DNA of 64,000 bases, from the NCBI RefSeq assembly GCF_025273675.1, contig NZ_CP045809.1, positions 4,030,001-4,094,000 of the forward strand. Direction: 5' to 3'. Positions 53,246 through 61,575 of the stretch are shown here, in pieces (positions within the stretch are counted from its first letter, which is position 1; every line of letters begins with the position of its first letter). The notes beneath the pieces are model-generated. The model did not search any database. It saw nothing but the letters and a program-made list of their open reading frames with translations, and had not been told where the DNA came from. A program made the position numbers and the translations under genes. This DNA is from Gordonia pseudamarae (GTDB lineage: Bacteria > Actinomycetota > Actinomycetes > Mycobacteriales > Mycobacteriaceae).

Positions 53246-53419
53246 TCAGCGACGGTCGAGATCGAGGATCCCGGCCTGCACGGCCTTGACGAGGCGACGC
53301 GGCAGACGCTGCGGAACACCGTTCACCTTCACCTCCTGGAGAGCGGGATTGTCCGCTTTCCACTGCGAACGACGGCTACGGGAGTTGGCCCGCGACATCC
53401 GGCGCTTCGGAACAGCCAT
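53246..53419 (-). CDS. rpmF: 50S ribosomal protein L32
   Basis: A 57-residue protein starting [20 protein letters not shown], typical of L32. The four zinc-ribbon cysteines are absent, so it is the zinc-independent form common in this group. A basic N-terminus and the end AGILDLDRR are normal. It lies alone, away from mprA, whereas in M. tuberculosis rpmF is next to the mpr locus. Confidence 0.97.
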   Translation of the reverse strand: MAVPKRRMSRANSRSRRSQWKADNPALQEVKVNGVPQRLPRRLVKAVQAGILDLDRR

Positions 53420-53607
53420 GGTTGAACCCTTCTTGTTACTGTCTGCACTACAAGTCTCGCGCGACCGCCTGTTATGCGCATCGAAGCTCGTAGGACGACC
53501 GGCCGAACTGTGCGCAGCGCCCTGCCGGGCGCAACACACAACCCAACCAGACTAGCGCCGATGACCGCAAAGCTCCAAAACGGCCTGCTCCGGCGCCGAC
53601 GAGACCG

Positions 53608-54300
53608 TCACCCGAAAGCACCGACCACCACGAAGAACGCGACCAGCGCCGCGGTCAGGCCGATCGAGATCCAGCCCAGCACGATACCGGCCGTCGCCAT
53701 CCCGTCGCCGGTCTGCGTTCCGCCCGACGCGGCGATCTCCCGCTTCGCCTGCGGACCGAGGATCACCGCCGGGATACCGACGAGAGCCCCGAGGCAAAAA
53801 GTCAGTCCCACCACCGCGACGATGCCGCACACCAGCGACCCGATCGCCTTACCGTTGTTGGTCGGTTGTGCGCCGTACGCGTACGGCGACGGGCCATAGC
53901 CCGGCGCACCGTACGGGCCGGGGTCGTAGGGCCCCGAATTGTAGCCAGATGGAGTGTAAGCAGGCGGAGTGTATGGGGACGGGCTGTACGGGGCCGATCC
54001 CGATCCGCCGAGCCCGTACGTATCGGGGGCGCCCGGTTGCCCGTACGGATTGTCGGGCGCGGGGGTCGGGGTGGTCCCGAACTGGGTGGGCACATCGAAC
54101 TGCGACGGAACGCCGAACTGGGTGGGCGCGAACTGCTCGGGGCTGCCGTCGCCGTCGGCCGGAGCACGCGACCAGCCCTCCGGCGTCGTGCCGAACCGGG
54201 AGGTCTCCGCGGCCGCGGCGCCGTCTCGTTTGGTCAGGTCCGGACCGGGCTTCGGGTCCGGTTGCCCCGCCGGGTCGGACGTTCCGTTCGAGTTGGACAT
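53608..54300 (-). CDS. DUF4190 membrane protein with Pro/Tyr-rich N-terminus
   Basis: A 230-residue protein. Residues 1-145 are low-complexity Pro, Tyr and Gly (PYSPSPYTPPAYTPSGY type), cytoplasmic or surface-linked. Two membrane segments follow: IGSLVCGIVAVVGLTFCLG and GIVLGWISIGLTAALVAFF, separated by VILGPQAKREIAASGG, matching DUF4190. Function is unknown; similar proteins are common in actinomycetes. Confidence 0.88.
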   Translation of the reverse strand: MSNSNGTSDPAGQPDPKPGPDLTKRDGAAAAETSRFGTTPEGWSRAPADGDGSPEQFAPTQFGVPSQFDVPTQFGTTPTPAPDNPYGQPGAPDTYGLGGSGSAPYSPSPYTPPAYTPSGYNSGPYDPGPYGAPGYGPSPYAYGAQPTNNGKAIGSLVCGIVAVVGLTFCLGALVGIPAVILGPQAKREIAASGGTQTGDGMATAGIVLGWISIGLTAALVAFFVVVGAFG

Positions 54301-54425
54301 GAATCGTCGCCTCCATGAGCATCGCCGGTTTCCCGGGCGGGTTCGGCCCTCGTATGCCGCCCAGATTAGCCCGCCACCGCGGCGAGTGGCCGGTCACACC
54401 CACCCGGCTCCCTAGAATCATTCAA

Positions 54426-55370
54426 ATGTCTGGCGTGATATCCGGGTTCACCGTCATCTTCATCGTGGTAGGCGCCGGGTATCTGCTCGGACGCACCAAC
54501 ACACTCGGCGAGCACGCCCACGAGGTGCTCTCCCGGTTGGTGTTCTTCGTATGCACCCCAGCGCTGCTGCTGCACTCGCTGGTGACCTCGGACCTGTCGG
54601 TGGTGTTCTCCTCCACTTTGGTCATCGCCGGCGGCAGCGCCTTCGCGATAGGGGTGGTCTACCTGCTCATCGCAGGTCTGTGGCTGCGCGGGCCGATCCC
54701 CGAGCTGACCATCGGCGCCCTGTCCGCGTCGTATGTGAACAGCGTCAACCTGGGCCTGCCGATCGCGATCTTCGTCCTCGACGACGCCTCGTTCATCGCC
54801 CCGCTGCTGCTGTTCCAGATCCTCATCTACTCACCGATCGCCCTGACCGCACTCGACCTGACCGCACTCGGCCGGCAATCGGGAACCGGCCGGCGCGCCA
54901 CCCTGCTCGACTCGGTGATCACCCCGGTCACCAACCCGATCGTGCTCGGCGGGGTCACGGGACTGATCATCTCGCTGATCGGCTGGACACCGCCCGAGGC
55001 CATCATGAAGTCGTTCGAGATGCTCGGTTCGGCGTCCGTACCGGCGGCGCTGCTCGCGTTCGGCCTGTCCTTGACCGGCGTCGCCGTGTTCAAGAAGGGC
55101 GAGAGTCCGCGGCGCGACATCGCGCTGGCGAGCGTACTCAAGCTGGTGGTGATGCCCGTGATGGTGTACCTGGTGGCACGATTCGGGTTCGGCCAGACCG
55201 GCCACCAGTTGTTCGCGCAGGTGGTGATCGCCGCCCTGCCCACCGCCCAGAACGTGCTGGTCTACGCCACCCGCTACCGCCGCGGCCAGATCCTGGCCCG
55301 CGACACCGCCCTGATCACCACCCTCGGTTCCATCCCCACCATCGCGGTGATCGCCCTCCTGCTGGCCTGA
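54426..55370 (+). CDS. AEC family transporter
   Basis: A 314-residue membrane protein starting MSGVISGFTVIFIVVGAGYL at ATG 54426. About ten hydrophobic helices, with SYVNSVNLGLPIAIFVL in the first half and ALPTAQNVLVYATRY near the end, fit auxin-efflux-carrier/malonate-type permeases. The substrate is probably an organic acid or similar small anion. A long palindrome lies just after its stop. Confidence 0.9.
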   Translation: MSGVISGFTVIFIVVGAGYLLGRTNTLGEHAHEVLSRLVFFVCTPALLLHSLVTSDLSVVFSSTLVIAGGSAFAIGVVYLLIAGLWLRGPIPELTIGALSASYVNSVNLGLPIAIFVLDDASFIAPLLLFQILIYSPIALTALDLTALGRQSGTGRRATLLDSVITPVTNPIVLGGVTGLIISLIGWTPPEAIMKSFEMLGSASVPAALLAFGLSLTGVAVFKKGESPRRDIALASVLKLVVMPVMVYLVARFGFGQTGHQLFAQVVIAALPTAQNVLVYATRYRRGQILARDTALITTLGSIPTIAVIALLLA

Positions 55371-55373
55371 GGC

Positions 55374-55440
55374 CGCAAACTTCGTCCGATATAGGGGCCG
55401 GCTCGGACATATGGCGGCGCCGACCCCTATATCCGACGAA
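55374..55440. repeat. Long palindrome upstream of the AbiEi/Vsr-like gene
   Basis: TTCGTCCGATATAGGGG (55381-55397) faces CCCCTATATCCGACGAA (55424-55440) with one mismatch; preceded by CCGCAAAC. The centre has GCTCGGACATATGGC. It lies between the transporter stop and the next start 10 bp later. It is related to the palindrome at 56287-56362. Confidence 0.9.
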
Positions 55441-55450
55441 AGCATTTTCG

Positions 55451-56308
55451 ATGGATCCAAACAGGCTTCTCGTGCGTCCAATCCCCATGGATCATCACGT
55501 TTACCGGCGAGCAGACCTGCTCGCCCACGGATACCGAGACCGCCAGATCCGCGACGCACTGGACGCGGGCGTCCTGCACCGGGTGCGCAGCGGCTGGTAT
55601 GCCGACCGGTCCGCGGACCCCGAAGTCGTGGCCGCCGTACGCCGGGGCGGTGCGCTCGGGTGCGTATCCGCACTCAGCAAACATCAGGTGTGGGTCGCGC
55701 CCGGCTACCCGGACCTGCACGTGCGCGCCGGCAAATACAGCAGATCGATGGCCGACGGCTTCTGCTCCGGATTCGGCGGACCGCTGCCGGTCACCAAGGC
55801 TGTCGACGATGTTCCGCTCGCCCTGATGTACGCGGCGCGCTGCATGACCCGCGAGCATTGGATAGCCGCCGCCGATTCGGTGATGAACTCACGACGGATC
55901 TCTGCCGACGAACTCCGATTCCGGATGGGACACATCCCGAGCCCGGTGGCCGACTGGATGCGGGCGTGCGACGCCCGGTCGCAGTCGGGAACCGAATCCA
56001 TTGTCCGCACCCGCCTGCGAAACCGCGGCTTTCATGTCGTCGTGCAACCGAGGATCGAGTCCATCGGCGGGTACGCCGACCTGCGTATCGGTCGGCTCCT
56101 GATCGAGTGCGACAGCAGGCTTCATCACACCAGCCCCGAGAACTACCGCAAGGATCGGCGCCGCGACCGCAAGAGTCTGGCCGGGCGATGGATGACAATG
56201 CGCCTGACGTACGACGACGTGCTCTTCGGCTGGGACGAGGCACTGGCCGACATCTGCACGGTCACCGACGCGGGTCGCCACCGCATCCGCAAAGTTCGTC
56301 CGAAATAG
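55451..56308 (+). CDS. AbiEi antitoxin-domain protein with Vsr/DUF559-like nuclease fold
   Basis: A 285-residue protein, start ATG 55451 (ATG 55487 possible). The N-terminal HTH-like part HHVYRRADLLAHGYRDRQIR and LHRVRSGWYAD is the AbiEi/type IV antitoxin N-domain. The C-terminal 110 residues have SGTESIVRTRLRNRGF, ESIGGYADLRIGRLLIECDS and YRKDRRRDRKSLAGRW, resembling DUF559/Vsr PD-(D/E)XK endonucleases (Asp of GGYADL, Glu and Asp of IECDS). No toxin partner gene lies adjacent. Upstream and downstream are related long palindromes; its last codons lie inside the downstream one. It may be a solitary DNA-repair or defence factor. Confidence 0.82.
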   Translation: MDPNRLLVRPIPMDHHVYRRADLLAHGYRDRQIRDALDAGVLHRVRSGWYADRSADPEVVAAVRRGGALGCVSALSKHQVWVAPGYPDLHVRAGKYSRSMADGFCSGFGGPLPVTKAVDDVPLALMYAARCMTREHWIAAADSVMNSRRISADELRFRMGHIPSPVADWMRACDARSQSGTESIVRTRLRNRGFHVVVQPRIESIGGYADLRIGRLLIECDSRLHHTSPENYRKDRRRDRKSLAGRWMTMRLTYDDVLFGWDEALADICTVTDAGRHRIRKVRPK

Positions 56309-56362
56309 GGCTCCGCTCGGGCATATGCCCGAGCCGGCCCCTATTTCGGACGATCTTTGCGG
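56287..56362. repeat. Long palindrome shared by two convergent gene ends
   Basis: A 76-bp near-perfect palindrome. Outer arms CCGCAAAGTTCGTCCGAAAT (start 56287) and its complement ending 56362 differ at few bases; the centre GCTCGGGCATATGCCCGAGC is perfect. It contains the stop codons of the AbiEi-like gene (+) and the DUF1707 gene (-), coding RKVRPK and RKDRPK tails. Likely also a bidirectional terminator. Confidence 0.92.
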
Positions 56363-57123
56363 GGTTTGCGCTTGACATCGACGCCACCCATCAGCGCGAG
56401 GCCGGTGACGACGACGGTGGGCGCACCGGGAGCACCCAGTCCGGCGGCCGTGGTGCCGAAGCCACCCATCAGGGCGAAGCCGTTCACCTCGACAGTGACG
56501 TCGGGTGGGACGACGATGTCGATGCCGCCCATGATCGCCGCACAGCGGATGGCGAGCCGGGGTTCGGTGAACTCCACGTCGCGCAGGTCGATATCGATAC
56601 CGCCCATCAGCGCGAACGCCTGCAGGCTGCCGCCTACCGCCGAGTTGCCACCGATCTCCCACCCCGACATCACCGCGACCGCGTTCTGCACCCGGCGGCG
56701 CCCCGAACCGGTGCCGGCCCGGTATGCCGGTACGACCCCCGATGCCGGCGGGATCGGCACTCCCAGCTGAGCCACCGGAAGATCGTCGGTGAGATTGTCG
56801 AGGTCGCCGAATGTCTTGGCCACCAAGACCTTCGACGACCGTTCGTCGAACTCCGACAGCGACAGGCTGCCATTGGACAGGGCCGCCGACAGAATCTGTT
56901 GCACCAGTTCGCGATCGGCGTCGGAGGCGCGCAGTCGCGCGCGCGGGTCAAGACTCTGTACGTGGGCGGCGGCGATATCGGTCTTGCGCAGCGGGATCGG
57001 CTGGGGCGCGCTGACCGGCGGAATCGGGTCGGGTGCGGTGACCGGCACGGCGGGATCGGCTGGAGTGGTCGATCCGTCGGACCCTGATGTGAGGCCCTCC
57101 GATGGCTCGGGCGAGGTGGTCAT
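56341..57123 (-). CDS. DUF1707 protein with LiaF-like repeats
   Basis: A 260-residue protein. Residues about 63-118 are DUF1707 (RASDADRELVQQILSAALSN, LSEFDERSSKVLVAKT). The C-terminal half has four FALMGGIDI/AIMGGIDIVV/FALMGGFGT/LALMGGVDV units in parallel-beta style, as in LiaF-type cell-wall-stress proteins. No membrane helix. A role in envelope-stress sensing is possible. Confidence 0.88.
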   Translation of the reverse strand: MTTSPEPSEGLTSGSDGSTTPADPAVPVTAPDPIPPVSAPQPIPLRKTDIAAAHVQSLDPRARLRASDADRELVQQILSAALSNGSLSLSEFDERSSKVLVAKTFGDLDNLTDDLPVAQLGVPIPPASGVVPAYRAGTGSGRRRVQNAVAVMSGWEIGGNSAVGGSLQAFALMGGIDIDLRDVEFTEPRLAIRCAAIMGGIDIVVPPDVTVEVNGFALMGGFGTTAAGLGAPGAPTVVVTGLALMGGVDVKRKPRKDRPK

Positions 57124-57216
57124 GTACCCAGCGTAGTGGCGGTGCGGTCGTTCGGACTCCGGACAATCCCCCAGTTACACCCTGACTTCGACTGCGGAGT
57201 ATGGAACCATTCAGAC

Positions 57217-57879
57217 ATGGCAAAAGTCGGCAAGTTGTTCACGATCCTGGGGATCCTGATCATGCTCGTGTCCGTCGTCGTAGGCGTCATCTTCGCCGTG
57301 ACCGGTTTCGGCAAGGTCGCCGACATGGCCGACAACGCCTTCGTCATCGAAGGTTCGGTGACCAGACAGTTCGACGCGGGCGATGAGATATTCCTGTTCG
57401 GTCAGAGCTCGGGCACCGACTACGAGCGGCCGAACTGCCGATTCGACGGACCGGCTCCGACCACGACCGTCACCTCGGGTTTCAACACCACGTTCACCTA
57501 CGACGGCCGTTCGGTGAAGTCGTATCAGGGAGTCGGTTTCACCGAATCCGGGTCGTACACGATCACCTGCGACAGCTATGCGGTGGCAACATCGGAGATC
57601 TCGGCGGCAGGGATCTTCCAGAGCGTCGGCGGCGTTCTCCTCACGGTGTTCGGTGGCGGTGCTGGAGCCTTCCTCGCGGTTGTCGGCGGGATTCTGTGGA
57701 TCATCGGGGCAAGCCGGAAGCAACCGCCGACCACATACCCTCCGGCCGCCTCCGGCGGCTACCCCAACTATCCACCGCCCGGCGGCTACCCGAACTATCC
57801 GCAGGCCGGCCCCGGCTACCCGCCGGCCGATCCGGGCGGGTACCCGGTCAACCGGCCGCCGGACAACTGGAACCGCTGA
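57217..57879 (+). CDS. Two-helix membrane protein with PGGYPNYP-type tail
   Basis: A 220-residue protein starting MAKVGKLFTILGILIMLVS at ATG 57217. The first helix (8-30) is followed by an extracytoplasmic beta-like domain with Cys pair (PNCRFDG and ITCDSYA), then a second helix (VGGVLLTVFGGGAGAFLAVVGG) and a Pro/Gly/Tyr tail with GGYPNYP repeats in the cytoplasm. No family recognised. It is divergent from the DUF1707 gene with 93 bp between starts, and a functional link is possible. Confidence 0.85.
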   Translation: MAKVGKLFTILGILIMLVSVVVGVIFAVTGFGKVADMADNAFVIEGSVTRQFDAGDEIFLFGQSSGTDYERPNCRFDGPAPTTTVTSGFNTTFTYDGRSVKSYQGVGFTESGSYTITCDSYAVATSEISAAGIFQSVGGVLLTVFGGGAGAFLAVVGGILWIIGASRKQPPTTYPPAASGGYPNYPPPGGYPNYPQAGPGYPPADPGGYPVNRPPDNWNR

Positions 57880-57925
57880 CACCGCGGCGACATTTCTCCG
57901 ATGGCTCGTCGCGGCCACAACGCGG

Positions 57926-59095
57926 TCAGGCGTGTCGATCGAGAACGGCACGCACCGCACCCGCGGTGTCGAGGTCATCGAGGGCGGCGATGAAGCGGGA
58001 CAACAGCCGGGTGCAGAGGGTGTGGTCGTCTCCGCCGTACATCGCCAGCGGCGCCCAGGCCGCGTTCCAGGCAATCATCATCAACCATCGGTGCAGCGCG
58101 AAAGCCTCATCGAGGGACGGGACGCCGGTCACGCCGTGGGTCCGCAGGCCGTCGAGGTAGCGGGCGATCAAATCTCTTTCCGACGCCGCGCGCACATCCG
58201 GTTCGAGCGACCAGCCGATGAAGTAGGTGACATCGCGCATGCCGGGTGCCTTGTGCACCTGCTGCCAATCGAACAGGCCCGCAGTGCCGTCGGCGCGGGC
58301 GAAGGTGTTGGCGGCGTGGGTGTCGCCGTGGCAGAACGTCGACGGCAGAGATTCGAGTTCGGCGTCGAAGACGCGCTGATTCTTGAGGTATCCGGTGGTG
58401 AGCTGTTTGATCGCCGGCGGAACATCGTCACGGCGCTGCAGCCAGGTACGGTTGACCAGTGGCATCACCCGCTGCCCGATGGGCCAGCCGGGTTGGCGGG
58501 AGTACGGGGTGAGCCAGTTCAGATCGCCACCGAATCTCGGTGAATCCCAGTATGCCGAATGCAGTGTCGCCAGTGCGTCGACGACGGACCCGGCGTGCGC
58601 GAGCGGAACGGTCTGCCCGAGTTCGAAGAACGTCGCCTCGTGCGGTTCGAGCGTGGCCAGGGCTATCGCGAACCGACCGCCGCTGCGCAGCCGCGCGCCG
58701 TACGGGGTGAGGGTGACGTCGGCGACCGCCGGGTACAGCTCGTTGTAGAACCGAACCTCGTTCTGGCACAGGCCGAACGCCGAGTTGAGGATGCGTGTCG
58801 ACGCTCCGGCGGGGGTTCCTTTGGTGAACAGTGCTGTGGGCAGGCCGGCGGTGCGTCCGGCCTCGTTCCAGGTGAGGGCGAGATGGGCGTGGTCGGTGGT
58901 CATCGCGTCACCGGCGCGGACGTCCACGCTCTCGATGCGGGCGCCGGGCACCTCGCCCGCGAGTGCCGCGGTCAGTTCGTCGGCCGTGAACCCGCCGACG
59001 CCATGACGGCTCTGCCCGGGCACCCACGGTGACGCCCCGAGCGCGATGTTCTTGAGGGTGCGTCCCACCTCGGCGATCGTTGCCATCTCCACCAT
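57926..59095 (-). CDS. Phosphotransferase-family (APH/CHK-like) protein
   Basis: A 389-residue kinase-like protein. TFCHGDTHAANTF holds the catalytic Asp and metal-binding Asn (Brenner-type HxDxxxxN) near residue 258; LFDWQQVHKAPGMRDVTYF follows with the DFG-like Asp. Fits the aminoglycoside phosphotransferase/choline kinase superfamily; actinomycetes have many such proteins linked to lipid catabolism. Resistance function is not indicated. Confidence 0.88.
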   Translation of the reverse strand: MVEMATIAEVGRTLKNIALGASPWVPGQSRHGVGGFTADELTAALAGEVPGARIESVDVRAGDAMTTDHAHLALTWNEAGRTAGLPTALFTKGTPAGASTRILNSAFGLCQNEVRFYNELYPAVADVTLTPYGARLRSGGRFAIALATLEPHEATFFELGQTVPLAHAGSVVDALATLHSAYWDSPRFGGDLNWLTPYSRQPGWPIGQRVMPLVNRTWLQRRDDVPPAIKQLTTGYLKNQRVFDAELESLPSTFCHGDTHAANTFARADGTAGLFDWQQVHKAPGMRDVTYFIGWSLEPDVRAASERDLIARYLDGLRTHGVTGVPSLDEAFALHRWLMMIAWNAAWAPLAMYGGDDHTLCTRLLSRFIAALDDLDTAGAVRAVLDRHA

Positions 59096-59164
59096 CCTGA
59101 CGATCCTACCGTTGATACGACAGTAGGTGGTCCGGGATCAGGGTTCGGGGGCGGTGGGATGAGG

Positions 59165-59285
59165 GTGCCGTGGTGTGGTTTCGAGGCTCGTCGCCAGCGC
59201 TCCTCGCACCTCAACCAGCAGAAAGGGGCACGTCCGCAGTCATCGCACCTCAGGCGGCAGAGGGGCACGTCCACACTCGGACGGC
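59165..59285. repeat. Dispersed repeat between phosphotransferase and VWA genes
   Basis: GGTTTCGAGGCTCGTCGCC and CACCTCAACCAGCAGAAAGG (59177-59228), then a diverged second CACCTCAGGCGGCAGAGGGG. Family as at 23361 and 37340. Confidence 0.7.
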
Positions 59286-59291
59286 CGAGGG

Positions 59292-61319
59292 TCAGCGGCG
59301 GGAACGGGAGCGGAGATAGTCGCCGACTACCGCGGCACCGAGTCCGTCGAGGTCGGGGGCGACGACACGGCCGCCGATGCGGCGGGCGATCTGGTCCATG
59401 AACTCTGCCAGGCCGGGATCCTCACCGAGGCGGAAAAACGTCACCTGGGCACCGAGCCGGGAGATGTGGTCGAGTTCGCGGACCGTCAGCGCGATGGTCT
59501 GCGGGTGCGGCGGATAGAAGAAGAACGGCTCACCCGAGGGGTCGAGGTGGGCGGTCGGCTCACCGTCGGTCACCACCAGTACCACCGGCTGAGCGTTGGG
59601 AAAACGCCGCAGGTGACGTTGCGCCAGCAGCAGCGCGTGATGCAGGTTGGTGCCCTGTTCCCAGCGCGGCTGCAACCCGGTCAGTTCGGCGATGTCGATG
59701 GTGCGGGCGTGCCTGCCGAAGGCGATCAGATGCAGCTCGTCGGACCGGAAGCGGGTGGACACAAGATGATTGAGCGCGATGGCGGTACGTTTCATCGGCG
59801 TCCACCGGCCCTCCATCTCCATCGAGAACGAGGTGTCCACCAGGAGCACCACCGCAGCCTGTGTGCGCGACTCGGTGTCGGCGACCTCCACGTCGCGCAC
59901 GTCGATGCGGACGCCGCCGTCGGCGATCGCGCGGACCGCCGCATCGGGGTCCGACACGGACGCGTCCGGAGATTCGCTCAGCGTGCGCAGGACGGCGTTG
60001 GAGACGGTGCGGGTCACATCCCACGGGTCCGTGTCGCCGAACTGCCATTCGCGTGAGGAGCCGGTGGGCTCGCCGAGCCGGCCGCTGTTGCGGGTCTGCC
60101 GTTCGCCGCCGCGGCCCGACATCTGCTCGGCGACATCCTTGAAGATCGACTGCCCGAGTTGACGCATCGCCTTGGGACTCAGCCGGAACTCACCGTCGGC
60201 GGAGCGGTCGAAGAATCCTTCGTCCCGCAGCGCCTTGTCGAGTTCGGCCAGGCGCCGGGCGTCGACGACGGCCTCCTCACCGAGCTGACGCATCAACGCG
60301 TCCAGGTCGATGTCGTCGAGCTGGGCACCGGAATACTGTTGGGAGAGTTGTTCACTGAGCGCGTCGAGCTCGCCGATGTCGTGCAGGGCTGCGGCGCCCT
60401 CGCCCAATCCCATCCCCTGCCCGCCGGAGAATTCGCTCGATTCATCCCAGCCCAGACCCGGTCGGGCCTGCCGCAGCGCCGAATCCATCTGCGCCAGCTG
60501 ACTCATCAGCTCGGGTGAACCGAACGCCTGTTGTGCGAGCTGATCGAGTTCGGCTCGCTGCTCGGGAGTGAGCGAGTTGTAAAACTGTTGCGCGGCCGCC
60601 GCCCGCTGCGCCAGCGAGTCGATCAGTTCCTCCGTGTTGCGCGGATTCTCGGGAAAGAACTCGCCGTGTTCGGCCATGAACTCGCGGAACTGTTCGGTCG
60701 TGTCCTCGCCGCGATTGTGGGCATCGAGCAATTTGTTGAGGTCGGCGAGCATGTCGGTGATGCGTTGCCGGTCGGCGTCGGTGGCACCCTCCATCGCCTG
60801 CTTCATCCCGGCGAACCGCTGATCGAGCAGTTCCCGACCGAGGAGATCTTTGATCTTCTCGAAGTCCTCGCGGGCCCGCGCGCTGCGCCAGTCGTAGTTC
60901 GACAGCTCCTCCACCGCCTGCGCCGTCGACGCGGGCAGGTTCCCGATCTGCATCTCGGCGAACCGGGCATCGTCGTCGAGGTCGCGGGCGAGCTGCTTGC
61001 GCTCCTCCAGGACGGCCCGGTCGAGCAGTTCGCGGATCTCCTGGAAGGTGCCGTCGAGGTTGCGACTACGCAGCAACTCCTGGCGTCGGCGGTTGATCTG
61101 TTCGCGCAGTTTGTCCAGGCCACGCACGTTCTGCGAGCCGCGTCGCAGGAACTCGCGCAGCGCACGTTGTGGCGACGAGCCGGCCATCACGTCGTCGCCG
61201 ATCTCCCGCAGCGCCTCGCGCAGGTCGACGGGTGGGGCCAGCGGGTCCGGTCCGCCCGTGTACCGCTGGTAGCGGGCGCGGTGGAAGCTGCGCCGCGGTG
61301 TTGCCGGTTTGTCAGCCAT
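59292..61319 (-). CDS. VWA-domain protein, partner of MoxR/Mg-chelatase-like ATPase
   Basis: A 675-residue protein starting MADKPATPRRSFHRARYQR at ATG 61319. Helical Gln/Arg/Glu-rich middle (residues 40-420), then a VWA domain with the MIDAS DTSFSMEMEGRW near residue 490, and VVTDGEPTAHLD. No signal peptide. Resembles Rv0959, adjacent to the AAA protein Rv0958 in M. tuberculosis. Such pairs act like Mg-chelatase D/I or MoxR-VWA modules, remodelling a metalloprotein or complex; the client is not known. Confidence 0.9.
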   Translation of the reverse strand: MADKPATPRRSFHRARYQRYTGGPDPLAPPVDLREALREIGDDVMAGSSPQRALREFLRRGSQNVRGLDKLREQINRRRQELLRSRNLDGTFQEIRELLDRAVLEERKQLARDLDDDARFAEMQIGNLPASTAQAVEELSNYDWRSARAREDFEKIKDLLGRELLDQRFAGMKQAMEGATDADRQRITDMLADLNKLLDAHNRGEDTTEQFREFMAEHGEFFPENPRNTEELIDSLAQRAAAAQQFYNSLTPEQRAELDQLAQQAFGSPELMSQLAQMDSALRQARPGLGWDESSEFSGGQGMGLGEGAAALHDIGELDALSEQLSQQYSGAQLDDIDLDALMRQLGEEAVVDARRLAELDKALRDEGFFDRSADGEFRLSPKAMRQLGQSIFKDVAEQMSGRGGERQTRNSGRLGEPTGSSREWQFGDTDPWDVTRTVSNAVLRTLSESPDASVSDPDAAVRAIADGGVRIDVRDVEVADTESRTQAAVVLLVDTSFSMEMEGRWTPMKRTAIALNHLVSTRFRSDELHLIAFGRHARTIDIAELTGLQPRWEQGTNLHHALLLAQRHLRRFPNAQPVVLVVTDGEPTAHLDPSGEPFFFYPPHPQTIALTVRELDHISRLGAQVTFFRLGEDPGLAEFMDQIARRIGGRVVAPDLDGLGAAVVGDYLRSRSRR

Positions 61320-61379
61320 GGTCACGTGCCTCGATTCGCGTAGATCGGGAAAGTACTCATCACGCCACCACCTCGTTGG

Positions 61380-61560
61380 TCGAGGTGTGCGGTTGCCCGG
61401 CGGGCGAGTCTGGGCACCCCGCACGGTGCCGATGTCGTCTCACCGGGTTTCGAGGCTCATCGCCTGGCGGCTCTTCACACCTCAACCGGCGAAGGGTTGC
61501 GATCACCGGGACATGACCTGGCAGGTCTTCACACCACCGGCGAAGGGGCGGGATCACCGC
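61380..61560. repeat. Dispersed repeat cluster between VWA and AAA genes
   Basis: GATGTCGTCTCACC, GGTTTCGAGGCTCATCGCC (61446-61464), CACACCTCAACCGGCGAAGG and a diverged second copy CACACCACCGGCGAAGG (61528-61545). Lies in the 256-bp gap between the two genes. Confidence 0.7.
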
Positions 61561-61575
61561 GACGTCGGCCATCGG

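Noticed and set aside
53246..53539. 97-residue extended version of the L32 gene
   Set aside because: The extra 40 residues have no L32 similarity; the standard MAVPKRR start at 53419 fits the family length.
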